Of a DNA stretch of 64,000 nucleotides, positions 17,831 to 25,841 are shown piece after piece. A program made the position numbers and the translations under genes. The stretch's first letter is position 1. Each line of letters opens with the position of its first letter. The notes beneath the pieces are model-generated. The model had not been told where the DNA came from and ran no database searches. It worked only from the letters and a program-made list of their open reading frames with translations. Source of the stretch: Terasakiella sp. SH-1 (lineage in GTDB: Bacteria > Pseudomonadota > Alphaproteobacteria > Rhodospirillales > Terasakiellaceae). The DNA lies in NCBI RefSeq assembly GCF_004564135.1, contig NZ_CP038255.1:838501-902500 (forward strand), given 5' to 3'.

Positions 17831-18064
17831 GTCGCTTTTCCTTTTTAAAACTCCATCTCTGGCCACCAGAATTTTCTGGTGACCGGGAGTTTAGCAACAT
17901 GTTAGTAGACATGCGGACCTATTTCCCGAGGGTGTTATATTCAGCCCACTCCCGACCATAGGAAAAGCCTTGCATGCCGTTTTACAGACACACAAAGACC
18001 GCCCAGTCGGGGGCAGTAAACCGCTACTAAAACGTTGCTAAACGTCACCTTGCACCATAAGGTG
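17790..18064 (-). promoter_or_regulatory. Palindrome-rich leader region with overlapping mini-ORFs
   Basis: The 515 bases between 17831 and 18345 hold no ordinary gene. The first part has a CACCAGAA-tt-TTCTGGTG palindrome (17864-17881), a 19-base inverted repeat with two mismatches (17890-17908 TTTAGCAACATGTTAGTAG against 18024-18042), CGGGAG/CTCCCG arms (17884/17949), and a CACCTT/AAGGTG stem (18046-18064). On the minus strand two short frames overlap: ATG 17959 to stop 17891 (22 codons, MVGSGLNITPSGNRSACLL...) and ATG 17912 to stop 17790 (40 codons, containing NSRSPENSGGQRWSF). From memory, near-identical peptides are annotated in leaders of mobile elements in other proteobacteria; this is unverified. 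It may be a structured regulatory RNA or a transferred control region. Confidence 0.45.
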
Positions 18065-18100
18065 AAAAACCGTGGGGAACAAGGGGTAATGAAAGCACAT

Positions 18101-18298
18101 GTCATCCCCAGCTTGACTGGGGATCTTTGTCCGTCTTGAAAAAGGTCCCCGCGTGCGCGAGGACGACGGTTTTATCGACAAGAAGAAACCAGTAACGACG
18201 TGACGGGGGCGTCATCCCCAGCTTGACTGGGGGTCTTTGTCCGTCTTGAAAAAGGTCCCCGCGTGCGCGAGGACGACGGTTTTATCGACAAGAAGAAA
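18101..18298. repeat. 88-bp direct duplication of the dispersed gtcatcc element
   Basis: Bases 18101-18188 and 18211-18298 are identical except for one A/G difference. Each starts with a 67-base copy of the dispersed palindromic element (CCCCAGCTTGACTGGGG hairpin, then TCCCCGCGTGCGCGAGGA hairpin, closed by gtcatcc/ggacgac) and continues for 21 more bases. The spacer between copies is 22 bases. The duplication must be recent. It fills the space just before the Ala/Tyr-tract gene. Confidence 0.9.
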
Positions 18299-18345
18299 AT
18301 GACCTGCTATCTTTTCGTGCAAATGAGATAGGCGTAGGGTAGCAG

Positions 18346-19932
18346 ATGACACAGGTGCAAAACCGTAAGGAATTTGAAGCGTGGTTGAAGGAACAGGACC
18401 GATGGGTGTCTGTCGCGATGGCTGCGCGGATTGGCTTGCGGGTCTTGCCGAAACTGGGGCCTGTGATTGTACAAGATCCGAAAGAATATAGCGCGACCAT
18501 TGTTTTGCCGGTTTTTCGTGCTATAGCTGTCCCTTGGGTCGCGGGCACAAGACCGACCCAAGGGACAGAGTTTAGAGCCGCCTACGCCGCCGACGCCGCC
18601 GCCGCCGCCTACGCCGCCGTTTACGCCGCCTACGCCGCCGCCGCCGCCTACGCCGCCGTTTACGCCGCCGACGCCGACGCCGACGCCGCCGCCGTTTACG
18701 CCGCCGACGCCGCCGCCGCCGCCTACGCCGCCTACGCCGCCGCCGCCTACGTCAACATCTGGGAAGAGATTCATCTGGATATTGCGGCCATTGAAACGGG
18801 CGCAACGGTTGAACAGTTGATGGAACGCCCCTTATGGGGAAAGATGCCGGATGATGTGAAAGAACATTGGCAAGAGCTGAAACAGGCCCTGTTGGGTCTG
18901 GACGAAAACTGGCAGGTCTGGACCCAATGGTATGAGGATCGTCTTATCAGCGGCCCCAAACCCAATGGCCGCCCGGTCTATTACCCGCTTGAAAAAGAAC
19001 GTGTCTTGATCCCCGATGAAGACTGGGAAAAAGGTCCGGCACATGTCAATGGGCTGATTGCCAGGATTGAAGAAAGATATCGCGGGATTTCTGAACCATC
19101 GGGGCAACAAGCGGCCTCTTTGGAATTTGAAAGAAAGCCCAATGGCAAAATTGGTCGCCAGCCCCTGCAGCCCCAAAAGGCGGAGGATGAAGAACAGGCT
19201 GAGATCTGGCGTGAAGCATGGGAAGGAATACGTTTTTCGTTTGATGATCTGTTGGAGATGCAACCTGCACGAAACCTGCCACGGCTTCAACCCATCTTAA
19301 AAAGATATGATCGGGCCTTGTCACAGGATTTCGACGATATGTCTGTGGTGCAGCTGGGGCAAATGGGGCAACGGCTTTTGGAACTGTTAAACCGTAATAC
19401 GGATATGCTTTCTGATGATGTGACTGGGGAAATATCGGCCTTGCTTGCCAGCCATCATGATTTCATCCGCCAAATGCCGCGCTGGCAGAAGTTTCTGGCT
19501 GCACGCAATGATGATATAGGCAAGGAAGATGTCGCCCTTTCCCTCACCCTTGGTCATCAAAGTATTGAAGAACCCGAGATGCTGGAAAAAGAAGCGGCGG
19601 AAGATGTTGAACTGTCGCTTAAATCAGTGGAAGACGTTCTTGATGAGGGGGAGGAACAGGAGGAGTGGCTGAAGGATAAAAGCCTGCCTGCGGACCATGT
19701 GCGCAGTATGGATAACCTGATGAATGTATCCTGCCAATTGATCATCCGTGAAATCCGTGAAAAAGGCAATGATGTCACCCAGCTTGATGACCCGACCAAG
19801 GACATGTTGATGAAACTGTGTGACGATGAAGTCTTGGTCCAAACCTTGATGGAACAAGGCGCACGCAGTGAATTTGCCTGGTTGATCCCATTGTTGCATT
19901 TTATCCGTACCGCATCAAAGGCGGAGTCTTGA
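18346..19932 (+). CDS. Hypothetical protein with Ala/Tyr/Asp low-complexity tract
   Basis: A 528-residue protein of unknown function. The N-terminal 75 residues (FEAWLKEQDRWVSVAMAARIGLRVLP, VLPVFRAIAVPWVAGT) are followed by a 58-residue tract of only Ala, Tyr, Asp and Val, then a conserved-looking segment with ENWQVWTQWYEDRL (about residue 188-201). I recall that motif from other alphaproteobacterial hypothetical proteins with similar tracts, unverified. The C-terminal half is acidic and helical without membrane segments. AGGGTAG lies upstream of ATG 18346. Flanked on both sides by dispersed repeats, and its tract is far more GC-rich than its surroundings. Confidence 0.75.
   Translation: MTQVQNRKEFEAWLKEQDRWVSVAMAARIGLRVLPKLGPVIVQDPKEYSATIVLPVFRAIAVPWVAGTRPTQGTEFRAAYAADAAAAAYAAVYAAYAAAAAYAAVYAADADADAAAVYAADAAAAAYAAYAAAAYVNIWEEIHLDIAAIETGATVEQLMERPLWGKMPDDVKEHWQELKQALLGLDENWQVWTQWYEDRLISGPKPNGRPVYYPLEKERVLIPDEDWEKGPAHVNGLIARIEERYRGISEPSGQQAASLEFERKPNGKIGRQPLQPQKAEDEEQAEIWREAWEGIRFSFDDLLEMQPARNLPRLQPILKRYDRALSQDFDDMSVVQLGQMGQRLLELLNRNTDMLSDDVTGEISALLASHHDFIRQMPRWQKFLAARNDDIGKEDVALSLTLGHQSIEEPEMLEKEAAEDVELSLKSVEDVLDEGEEQEEWLKDKSLPADHVRSMDNLMNVSCQLIIREIREKGNDVTQLDDPTKDMLMKLCDDEVLVQTLMEQGARSEFAWLIPLLHFIRTASKAES
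18577..18750 (+). repeat. 58-codon GCC/TAC/GAC trinucleotide tract
   Basis: 174 bases made only of GCC (40 copies), TAC (10), GAC (5) and GTT (3). Every alanine codon is GCC, and TAC is the only tyrosine codon. Such codon purity indicates growth by slippage or unequal exchange at DNA level. Sub-units such as gccgccgtttacgccgcc recur. The antisense Gly/Val frame seen opposite it is a by-product. Confidence 0.9.
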
Positions 19933-19958
19933 ATGACGGTGTTGGAAAGAAAAAACAC

Positions 19959-20025
19959 GTCATCCCCAGCTTGATTGGGGGGGGGCGGCCGTCTTTGAAA
20001 AGGTCCCCGCCTGCGCGAGGACGAC
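19959..20025. repeat. Dispersed gtcatcc/ggacgac palindromic element
   Basis: A 67-base copy between the Ala/Tyr-tract gene and the acyl-CoA dehydrogenase terminator: gtcatccccagcttgattg, a run of nine-plus G, then aggtccccgcctgcgcgagg and acgac. The first hairpin is disrupted by the G run. Same family as the copies at 18101, 18211, 25101, 36250, 47350, 49346, 50519 and 58828. Confidence 0.85.
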
Positions 20026-20034
20026 CATAGGGAT

Positions 20035-20073
20035 AAAAAAGAGCCTCCGCACAGAATGCAGGGGCTCTTTTTT
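20035..20073. terminator. Bidirectional rho-independent terminator
   Basis: AAAAAAGAGCC pairs with GGCTCTTTTTT around an inner TCCGCA/TGCAGG stem, giving a GC stem with A/T tails on both strands. It lies between the convergent Ala/Tyr-tract gene and the acyl-CoA dehydrogenase gene and can end both transcripts. Confidence 0.85.
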
Positions 20074-20095
20074 ATTCAATGGTGAAGAGGTGGGC

Positions 20096-21880
20096 TTAGA
20101 GCCATTCGTCTTCGCATTCCAGAACCGCACCGTAGCCTTTAGTAAAGATGGCTTTGAGCGCACTGGAGGTAGGCAGGATTTGTTCTGCGAAGAAGCGGGC
20201 TGTATTGATCTTGGCTTTCATGAAGTTTGGATCGCCAGCACCGTCATCCAGTTTACCTTGGGCGATGAGGGCAGATTTGGTCAAGAGCCAGCCACCGCAC
20301 AGGTTACCCATCAAACGCAGGTAGTGAACAGAACCTGTGGCCGCTTGTTTCGGGTCTTCCTTAAAGCTGTCGATCAGCCAGCTTGTGGCTTTTTCCGTAT
20401 TGGCAATGGCAACGTCCAACGCATCAGCCATTTCAGCAAACACGCCGCCTTTGGCTTTGGCAGCAGCCACGTCTTCTTTGATCATGGGCAGCAGGATATC
20501 AAGATATGTCCCACCGTTCATGGCGACTTTACGCCCGATCAGGTCGTTGGCCTGAATGCCGTTGGTGCCTTCGTAAATGGCGGTGATGCGCACATCGCGC
20601 AACCATTGGGCCGCACCGGATTCTTCAATAAAGCCCATGCCGCCATGAACCTGAATGCCATCATCGGCGACTTCGCGACCAATGTCGGTGGAATAGGCTT
20701 TGACAACCGGGGTCAGCAGTTGAACAAGCGCATCGGCTTGTGCACGTGATGCCTCATCTGCGCCTTTGACCTGAAAATCTTGCTGGCGGGCCGCGAAGTA
20801 CGAAATAGCACGGGCGGCTTCTGTCTTGGCCTTCATGGTCAAGAGCATACGGCGCACGTCCGGGTGTTTATCAATGGTGACAGATGTCTTGTCTTTGGAT
20901 CCAATCAGCGGGCTTTGCACACGCTCACGGGCATATTCACGGGCACATTGATAGGCACGTTCAGCCGCCGCGTAACCTTCGTTACCTACGTTCAGGCGCG
21001 CATTGTTCATCATGGTGAACATGCAGGCCAAGCCCTTGTTTTCTTCTTTCACCAGATAGCCTGTGGCTTCTTCAAAAGACATGGTGGCCGTTGGGGAACC
21101 GTGGATACCCATCTTATGTTCAATAGAGATACAATAAGCCGGATTGCGTTCACCCAAGGAGCCATCTTCATTGACCATATATTTCGGTACGATAAACAGG
21201 GAAATACCACGTGAGCCCGCAGGCGCATCCGGTGTGCGGGCCAAAACCAGGTGAATGATATTTTCCGCCATGTCATGTTCACCAAAGGTGATGAAGATTT
21301 TTTGACCGGAAATTTTGTAAGAGCCATCGTCTTGTGGCACAGCCTTGGTAGAGACAGCCGCCAGATCAGACCCGGCAGATGGTTCGGTCAGGTTCATAGT
21401 GCCTGTCCATTCGCCGGAGATCATCTTCGGCAGGTATTTTTCTTTTTGTTCGTCAGAAGCGTGGGCTTCAATAGCTTCAATCGCGCCGCCTGTCAGCATG
21501 GGGCACAGGCCAAAGGCGATGGAGGCTGAGTTCCAAATCTCGTTAACCGCATTTGACAGGACAAACGGCAGGCCCATGCCGCCATATTCAGGGTCACAGC
21601 CCAGACCCTGCCAGCCGCCTTCGATAAATTGGGCGTAGGCTTCTTTAAAACCGGGCGAGGTGGTGACTTCTGTATCTTTCCATTGTGCGGAATTTTCATC
21701 AGAGGTCCGTGCCAGCGGGGCGATGATGTCGCGACCCAGTTTGCCCGCTTCGTCCAAAATGGCGTCCACCATGTCTTCTGTCGCTTCTTCATAGCCGGGC
21801 AGGGCAGTGATGCTGTCAAGGTCCAGCAGGTCCTTGATCAGAAATTCCATTTCGTTAAGCGGGGCGTTATATACAGTCAT
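20096..21880 (-). CDS. Acyl-CoA dehydrogenase (long, DmdC-like subgroup)
   Basis: A 594-residue flavoprotein that introduces the alpha-beta double bond into an acyl-CoA. The N-terminal helical domain with the extra leader typical of the 590-600 residue subgroup, the FAD/middle-domain motif GTMNLTEPSAGSDL and GSYKISGQKIFITFGEHDM, the C-terminal FAD site QVHGGMGFIEESGAAQWLRD, and the flavin-contact YEGTNGIQANDLIGRK are present, followed by an extra C-terminal domain. This length class includes DmdC (methylmercaptopropionyl-CoA dehydrogenase), but substrate cannot be assigned from sequence alone. Stand-alone transcript ending at the 20035 terminator. Confidence 0.9.
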   Translation of the reverse strand: MTVYNAPLNEMEFLIKDLLDLDSITALPGYEEATEDMVDAILDEAGKLGRDIIAPLARTSDENSAQWKDTEVTTSPGFKEAYAQFIEGGWQGLGCDPEYGGMGLPFVLSNAVNEIWNSASIAFGLCPMLTGGAIEAIEAHASDEQKEKYLPKMISGEWTGTMNLTEPSAGSDLAAVSTKAVPQDDGSYKISGQKIFITFGEHDMAENIIHLVLARTPDAPAGSRGISLFIVPKYMVNEDGSLGERNPAYCISIEHKMGIHGSPTATMSFEEATGYLVKEENKGLACMFTMMNNARLNVGNEGYAAAERAYQCAREYARERVQSPLIGSKDKTSVTIDKHPDVRRMLLTMKAKTEAARAISYFAARQQDFQVKGADEASRAQADALVQLLTPVVKAYSTDIGREVADDGIQVHGGMGFIEESGAAQWLRDVRITAIYEGTNGIQANDLIGRKVAMNGGTYLDILLPMIKEDVAAAKAKGGVFAEMADALDVAIANTEKATSWLIDSFKEDPKQAATGSVHYLRLMGNLCGGWLLTKSALIAQGKLDDGAGDPNFMKAKINTARFFAEQILPTSSALKAIFTKGYGAVLECEDEWL

Positions 21881-22055
21881 CGGGGGACGCTCTCTTATTT
21901 CATGTTTCCAGTAATTTGGTATGACTATACCGATTAAGCGAAAAATATTCCAGAATAAATGTTCGGTCTGCGAATTAATATTTGTGAGGAAATGTAAAGG
22001 AATTTATGTTTTCTTTTGTCATCATTCGGGTTTCATTTTGTAATAGGAGGGGTGG

Positions 22056-22880
22056 ATGACCAGTCTGATCCGTCTGCCGCTTTCGGTGGATCATCAAAAG
22101 AAAAAGGCACGTTCCATTGAACTGCCTTTTGCGCTGTATCTACATTTTATTACAAGCGATGAATTTGAAGCGATCCTGCCCAAAGAGCTGAAGGCAAAGG
22201 CGGAGAAATCGAAGAAGACATTTCTGGCGCAAAATCAGTTTTTTAGCGAGGAATATCAGGCGGAATATGAGCGCAGTGGCTATATCCGTTTTCTGACGGG
22301 GCCGGATGTGCATAAATTTTTTGCAAAAATCCTGTCGCTCAATTATCAGGCCCATCAAAACCTGCTGCAGGAACAGGCAGGATCGTTTCAGGAATATTTT
22401 TCAGACTTGAAACTGTTCTGGAATGGGAAATATCATCGCGAGATTAAGGGGGCGGATTTCAGTCATCTCCGTCAGGCCCTGTTCTGTCAGGCATGTTTGC
22501 GCACACAACATAAACGCATGACGGAAAAACAGACCCTTTATGACAAGCTGGGAGACTTTGCCAAGCAGGAGATCAAGGCGAAAGAGCTGGAAGTCAAACG
22601 GCTTAAGCAGGAATTGAGGCAGACTCAGCAAGAAACACAGCACTTACAGGAAAAATGTGAGGGGGTGGAGCAGGAATTGGCGAAAGTCAAAGAAGACAAC
22701 ATCGTGCTGGTGCCCAGTGATCCACATTATATGCTGGGGCTTGACCCAAAATCTGCGCAGGATGTAGAAGCGCGGGCAAAAATACTGCTTAAAACATTGC
22801 ATCCGGATCGCAGTGGGTCCCATGAAACGGGCTATCTGTTTGATATGGTTGTGAAAGCGCGTGATATGATCTTGAAATAA
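22056..22880 (+). CDS. J-domain-like protein with central coiled coil
   Basis: A 274-residue soluble protein. The N-terminal 160 residues have no recognised domain (PLSVDHQKKKARSIELPFALY). Residues about 165-225 form a charged coiled coil (KELEVKRLKQELRQTQQETQ). The last 50 residues resemble a J domain: an alpha-helix, HPDR with H249, then a closing helix (GYLFDMVVKARDMIL). The HPD motif is how J proteins stimulate DnaK ATPase, so this may be a co-chaperone; helix I of a standard J domain is hard to see. A very strong ribosome site TAGGAGGGG precedes ATG 22056. The stop lies in a hairpin shared with the convergent gene. Confidence 0.6.
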   Translation: MTSLIRLPLSVDHQKKKARSIELPFALYLHFITSDEFEAILPKELKAKAEKSKKTFLAQNQFFSEEYQAEYERSGYIRFLTGPDVHKFFAKILSLNYQAHQNLLQEQAGSFQEYFSDLKLFWNGKYHREIKGADFSHLRQALFCQACLRTQHKRMTEKQTLYDKLGDFAKQEIKAKELEVKRLKQELRQTQQETQHLQEKCEGVEQELAKVKEDNIVLVPSDPHYMLGLDPKSAQDVEARAKILLKTLHPDRSGSHETGYLFDMVVKARDMILK

Positions 22881-22897
22881 GCCCTTTGTCTTATTTC
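22874..22897. terminator. Hairpin spanning two convergent stop codons
   Basis: GAAATAAG and CTTATTTC form an 8-bp stem around an 8-base loop. Both arms hold a stop codon: TAA 22878-22880 of the J-domain-like gene and, on the other strand, TAA 22893-22891 of the binding-protein gene. There is no long T run, so termination strength is uncertain. Confidence 0.4.
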
Positions 22898-23646
22898 CAG
22901 CTGTGCTCTGTGCTGGACCCGCTGTTTAATTGCTTGAAATAGGCTGTTTTAGAGAAAGCCTGATAGGTTTTGGTCATGGTTGTGCGTAGTTTTTGGTGGG
23001 CACGGTTGATATACATATAGGTTTCTTCAAAATAGATCGGATTTTTTGATGTTTGAAACGGGGTGTGTTTGTATTTACTCAAAATATAGTCAAGATTGCT
23101 TTTTGATACAAAGGCAAGATCAATCCGGCCAATTTTGATGAGCTTTACCAACTGATCAAGGTTTTTCGCCCTGACCAAACGTTGTCCGGGCAGGGGGCGG
23201 GTGAAGGAATTATAAATGAGATAGCCAATTTTAAGATTTGTGTTGTTTTTCAGCTCTTTTTGCATATCCATTTGCTTGGTCGACAGGGCAAACATGGGCG
23301 ATTTATCAATCACAAAAGGTAATTTGCGGATGTTTTCAAGGGGCAGATTACTGGCAACGGCATAATCGACAAGCAAGGCGCTGCTGTAAGGGCCAATCAT
23401 ATGGAGTTCTTTCTGGCTTAAGGCCCAGATGGAACGTTTAAAGGGCTGGCGAAGCAGTTTAAATTTATAGCCGCTTTTCTCCATGACCTCTGTAAGTAGA
23501 GTATGGAAATAAAAATTATCACCAGTTGTTGCAATTTTAATGACAGTCTCGGGCTTGTCTTGGGCCTGTGTTGGCACAGTCGTGATACAGGCAGCAAAAA
23601 ACGACAGCATGATAATGCTGGTGATGCGATGTGCTGATGATAACAT
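22891..23646 (-). CDS. Orphan periplasmic substrate-binding protein (SBP_bac_3-like)
   Basis: A 251-residue exported protein. A signal peptide (ITSIIMLSFFAACITTVPTQAQ) precedes a solute-binding fold similar to the amino-acid binding family: VIKIATTGDNFYFHTLLTEV, then a region GRIDLAFVSKSNLDYIL typical of lobe II. No permease or ATPase gene is nearby, so it may act alone or with a sensor. ATG 23646 has AGGAAA seven bases upstream; an in-frame extension to 23766 overlaps hemN and is rejected. It follows hemN by 58 bases on the same strand and could share its transcript. Confidence 0.72.
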   Translation of the reverse strand: MLSSAHRITSIIMLSFFAACITTVPTQAQDKPETVIKIATTGDNFYFHTLLTEVMEKSGYKFKLLRQPFKRSIWALSQKELHMIGPYSSALLVDYAVASNLPLENIRKLPFVIDKSPMFALSTKQMDMQKELKNNTNLKIGYLIYNSFTRPLPGQRLVRAKNLDQLVKLIKIGRIDLAFVSKSNLDYILSKYKHTPFQTSKNPIYFEETYMYINRAHQKLRTTMTKTYQAFSKTAYFKQLNSGSSTEHSWK

Positions 23647-23704
23647 GCAGCGTTTCCTGACCCGATCTTTATCTGTTTGTGTAATTTTCGCACTATAACG
23701 AAAA

Positions 23705-25063
23705 TTACACAGCACGGGAATGTTTTTTCTGACCTTGTTGCAGATATGTGTCAAAGGTGGCGGCAACCATACGCATCAGCGGGCGCCCTTCTTCGGGCAG
23801 GCTCAGGACATGGTTGTCCAATGTGCAGATTTCATCTTCGACCAAGGGCTGGAGGCGTTTGATTTCATCGGCAAAAAAGTCTTCTGCGACATTGTGTTTG
23901 TTACACATGGCGGCAAGGTCGACTTTCATATTGCACATGATCTGTTCAATGACCTCCCGGCGCAGGATGTCTTCGCTACTTAAATCACGTGTGCGCCCCA
24001 CAGGCAGGATGCCCGCATCAATCATGCGTTTGTAATCACGCAAAGGCTGAACGTTTGCCACATACCCCAGTGGCGTTTGCCCGATGGAAGACGCGCCAAG
24101 GGGCAGCATCACCGGATTGTTATCTACCGTATAGCCTTGGAAGTTACGATGCAGGCGTTCTTCGCGCATGGCGATGGTCATTTCATCATCTTCACGGGCA
24201 TAATGATCCAGACCGATTTTGACAAAGCCAAGTTCTTCCAGCTTTTGGGCGGCTGCTTCCATCTGTTCCCAACGTTCCATGGCATTTGGAAGGGCCTCTT
24301 CGGGGATGAGCTTCATATGAGATTTCATCCAGGGTACATGGGCATAGCCAAAGACCGCAAAGCGTTTTGGGCCAAGGCTGACGGCCTTTTCCACCATATC
24401 AGTGACTCGTTCGGTGGTTTGGAATGGCAGGCCATACAGCAAGTCAAAGTTAATGGAGGTAATGCCATATTTTTTTAGCCATTCTACGACTTGTTTGGTG
24501 GTCTCAAAAGGCTGAACACGGTTGATGGCAACCTGAACTTCTTCATGGAAGTCCTGTACGCCGATAGAGGCACGGTTGATCCCGGCTGCAGCAATGGCTT
24601 TGACATAATCTTCTGTGGCGGTACGTGGGTCCAGTTCAACGGCGAGTTCGGAACTGTCATCAATATCGAAAACGTCTTTCAGTTTGTCGATGATGGATTT
24701 CCAGTCTTCGGCCTTCAACATGGTGGGCGACCCACCGCCCCAATGGACATGTTTGGCAGTCATGCGCGCTGGCAAGGCAGCGGCCAGCAGGTCAATTTCT
24801 TTGTGAACATATTCAAGATATTCACTTACCGGGTCGTAGCGTTTGACGATCTTGGTATAGCAGCCACAAAAAGAGCACATGGAGTCACAAAACGGCACAT
24901 GGATATAAAGCGAGACCCCGGCTTTTGGGTCCAACTTGCCCAGCCAGTCACGATAATCCTGATCCGTATCCGTTTCCTGAAAATGGGGCGATGTGGGATA
25001 GCTGGTATAACGGGGGACACGAAGGTCGTATTTTTCTGATTTCTCAGCGATGGAAACGCTCAT
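23705..25063 (-). CDS. hemN: Oxygen-independent coproporphyrinogen III oxidase
   Basis: A 452-residue radical-SAM enzyme that converts coproporphyrinogen III to protoporphyrinogen IX without oxygen. The 4Fe-4S motif is HVPFCDSMCSFCGC (C59, C63, C66, with C68 following), and YTSYPTSPHF near the N-terminus plus HWGGGSPTML are diagnostic of HemN rather than HemW. The C-terminal HemN domain is complete. ATG 25063 is chosen; two further Met lie 15 residues upstream without a better ribosome site. An anaerobic heme enzyme fits the CRP/FNR pair and SUMT in this window, but no clear FNR box was found in its promoter. Confidence 0.95.
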   Translation of the reverse strand: MSVSIAEKSEKYDLRVPRYTSYPTSPHFQETDTDQDYRDWLGKLDPKAGVSLYIHVPFCDSMCSFCGCYTKIVKRYDPVSEYLEYVHKEIDLLAAALPARMTAKHVHWGGGSPTMLKAEDWKSIIDKLKDVFDIDDSSELAVELDPRTATEDYVKAIAAAGINRASIGVQDFHEEVQVAINRVQPFETTKQVVEWLKKYGITSINFDLLYGLPFQTTERVTDMVEKAVSLGPKRFAVFGYAHVPWMKSHMKLIPEEALPNAMERWEQMEAAAQKLEELGFVKIGLDHYAREDDEMTIAMREERLHRNFQGYTVDNNPVMLPLGASSIGQTPLGYVANVQPLRDYKRMIDAGILPVGRTRDLSSEDILRREVIEQIMCNMKVDLAAMCNKHNVAEDFFADEIKRLQPLVEDEICTLDNHVLSLPEEGRPLMRMVAATFDTYLQQGQKKHSRAV

Positions 25064-25100
25064 GACTACTCTTTTATCAATAGATTGACTGGCCCTATTC

Positions 25101-25163
25101 GTCATCATCGCGTATGCGGGGATCTTTTAAATCCAAGAGATCCCCAGTCAAGCTGAGGATGAC
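25101..25163. repeat. Dispersed gtcatc palindromic element, reverse orientation
   Basis: gtcatcatcgcgtatgcggg begins and agctgaggatgac ends a 63-base copy between hemN and the cyclophilin terminator. The GCG-type hairpin comes first and the CCCCAGTCAAGCT hairpin second, opposite to the 18101 copies. Confidence 0.8.
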
Positions 25164-25217
25164 AGCAAAGGACAATAGGCTATATCGCGTTTAAATGTGG
25201 TCATTGTGGGGCAAAAG

Positions 25218-25246
25218 AAAAGCCCCGACTGAAATCAGGGCTTTAA
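25218..25246 (-). terminator. Rho-independent terminator after the cyclophilin pair
   Basis: On the minus strand AAAGCCCTGA pairs with TCGGGGCTTT and is followed by TCTTTTG. It sits 29 bases after the stop of the periplasmic cyclophilin gene. Confidence 0.75.
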
Positions 25247-25274
25247 AATAGTCGTGACCGGTTGTTTGTGAAGC

Positions 25275-25823
25275 TTATTTCACATCCGCAGCGACTTGCA
25301 TTTTGATGATCTTGTCTGGGTTTGTGACTTTACCGTTATTATAGCTGCTGCCTTTTTTGATGCGGTTTACAAACTCCATACCTTCGACCACTTGGCCCCA
25401 AACGGTATATTGACCGTCAAGGTGGCCTGCACGTTTAAACACAATAAAGAATTGGCTGTTGGCACTGTGCGGGTTGCTGGAACGTGCCATGGACAGGGTG
25501 CCTGTCACATGCGGTTCATTGGAAAATTCCGCAGGCAGGTCAGGATAGTCACTGCCGCCCATGCCTGTGCCGGTTGGGTCGCCGGTTTGGGCCATGAAAC
25601 CACGGATTACCCGGTGAAAGACAATCCCGTCATAAAAGCCTTCGCGAGTCAGCTTTTTAATGCGTTCCACATGTTTCGGGGCCAGGTCCGGGCGCATTTT
25701 AATCACCACACGACCATCTTTTAAGTCCAGATACAGGCTGTTTTCTTTATCAAAATCCTGTGCCTGTGCACTGAAGGACAGGCCAGTCACCAAAAGGGCT
25801 GTCAGAAGAAGGCGTTTTAACAT
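25275..25823 (-). CDS. Periplasmic cyclophilin-type peptidyl-prolyl isomerase
   Basis: A 182-residue proline isomerase with a signal peptide (LLLTALLVTGLSFSAQA) and a single cyclophilin domain. Catalytic-site motifs are IVFHRVIRGFMAQTGDPTGTG, with the active Arg in FHRV, and HSANSQFFIVF. It acts on folding of exported proteins. It lies 18 bases after the cytoplasmic paralogue, the two sharing most of the core (LYLDLKDGRV, RPDLAPKHVERIK), a tandem duplication in which one copy gained a signal peptide. Order and spacing suggest one transcript ending at 25218. Confidence 0.93.
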   Translation of the reverse strand: MLKRLLLTALLVTGLSFSAQAQDFDKENSLYLDLKDGRVVIKMRPDLAPKHVERIKKLTREGFYDGIVFHRVIRGFMAQTGDPTGTGMGGSDYPDLPAEFSNEPHVTGTLSMARSSNPHSANSQFFIVFKRAGHLDGQYTVWGQVVEGMEFVNRIKKGSSYNNGKVTNPDKIIKMQVAADVK

Positions 25824-25841
25824 GGTTGGCTTCCCTTAATC

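Noticed and set aside
18101-18298. Direct repeats that might be a CRISPR array
   Set aside because: Only two 88-bp copies with internal palindromes are present, the same element is scattered through the window, and no cas genes occur.
18307-18774. A 155-codon minus-strand frame encoding a Gly/Val-rich repeat protein
   Set aside because: It is the antisense reading of the GCC/TAC/GAC tract of the plus-strand gene and has no ribosome site or independent codon pattern.
25064-25100. A possible FNR box before hemN (atcaatagattga)
   Set aside because: The half sites are inverted relative to the TTGAT-N4-ATCAA consensus, so it does not support FNR control.
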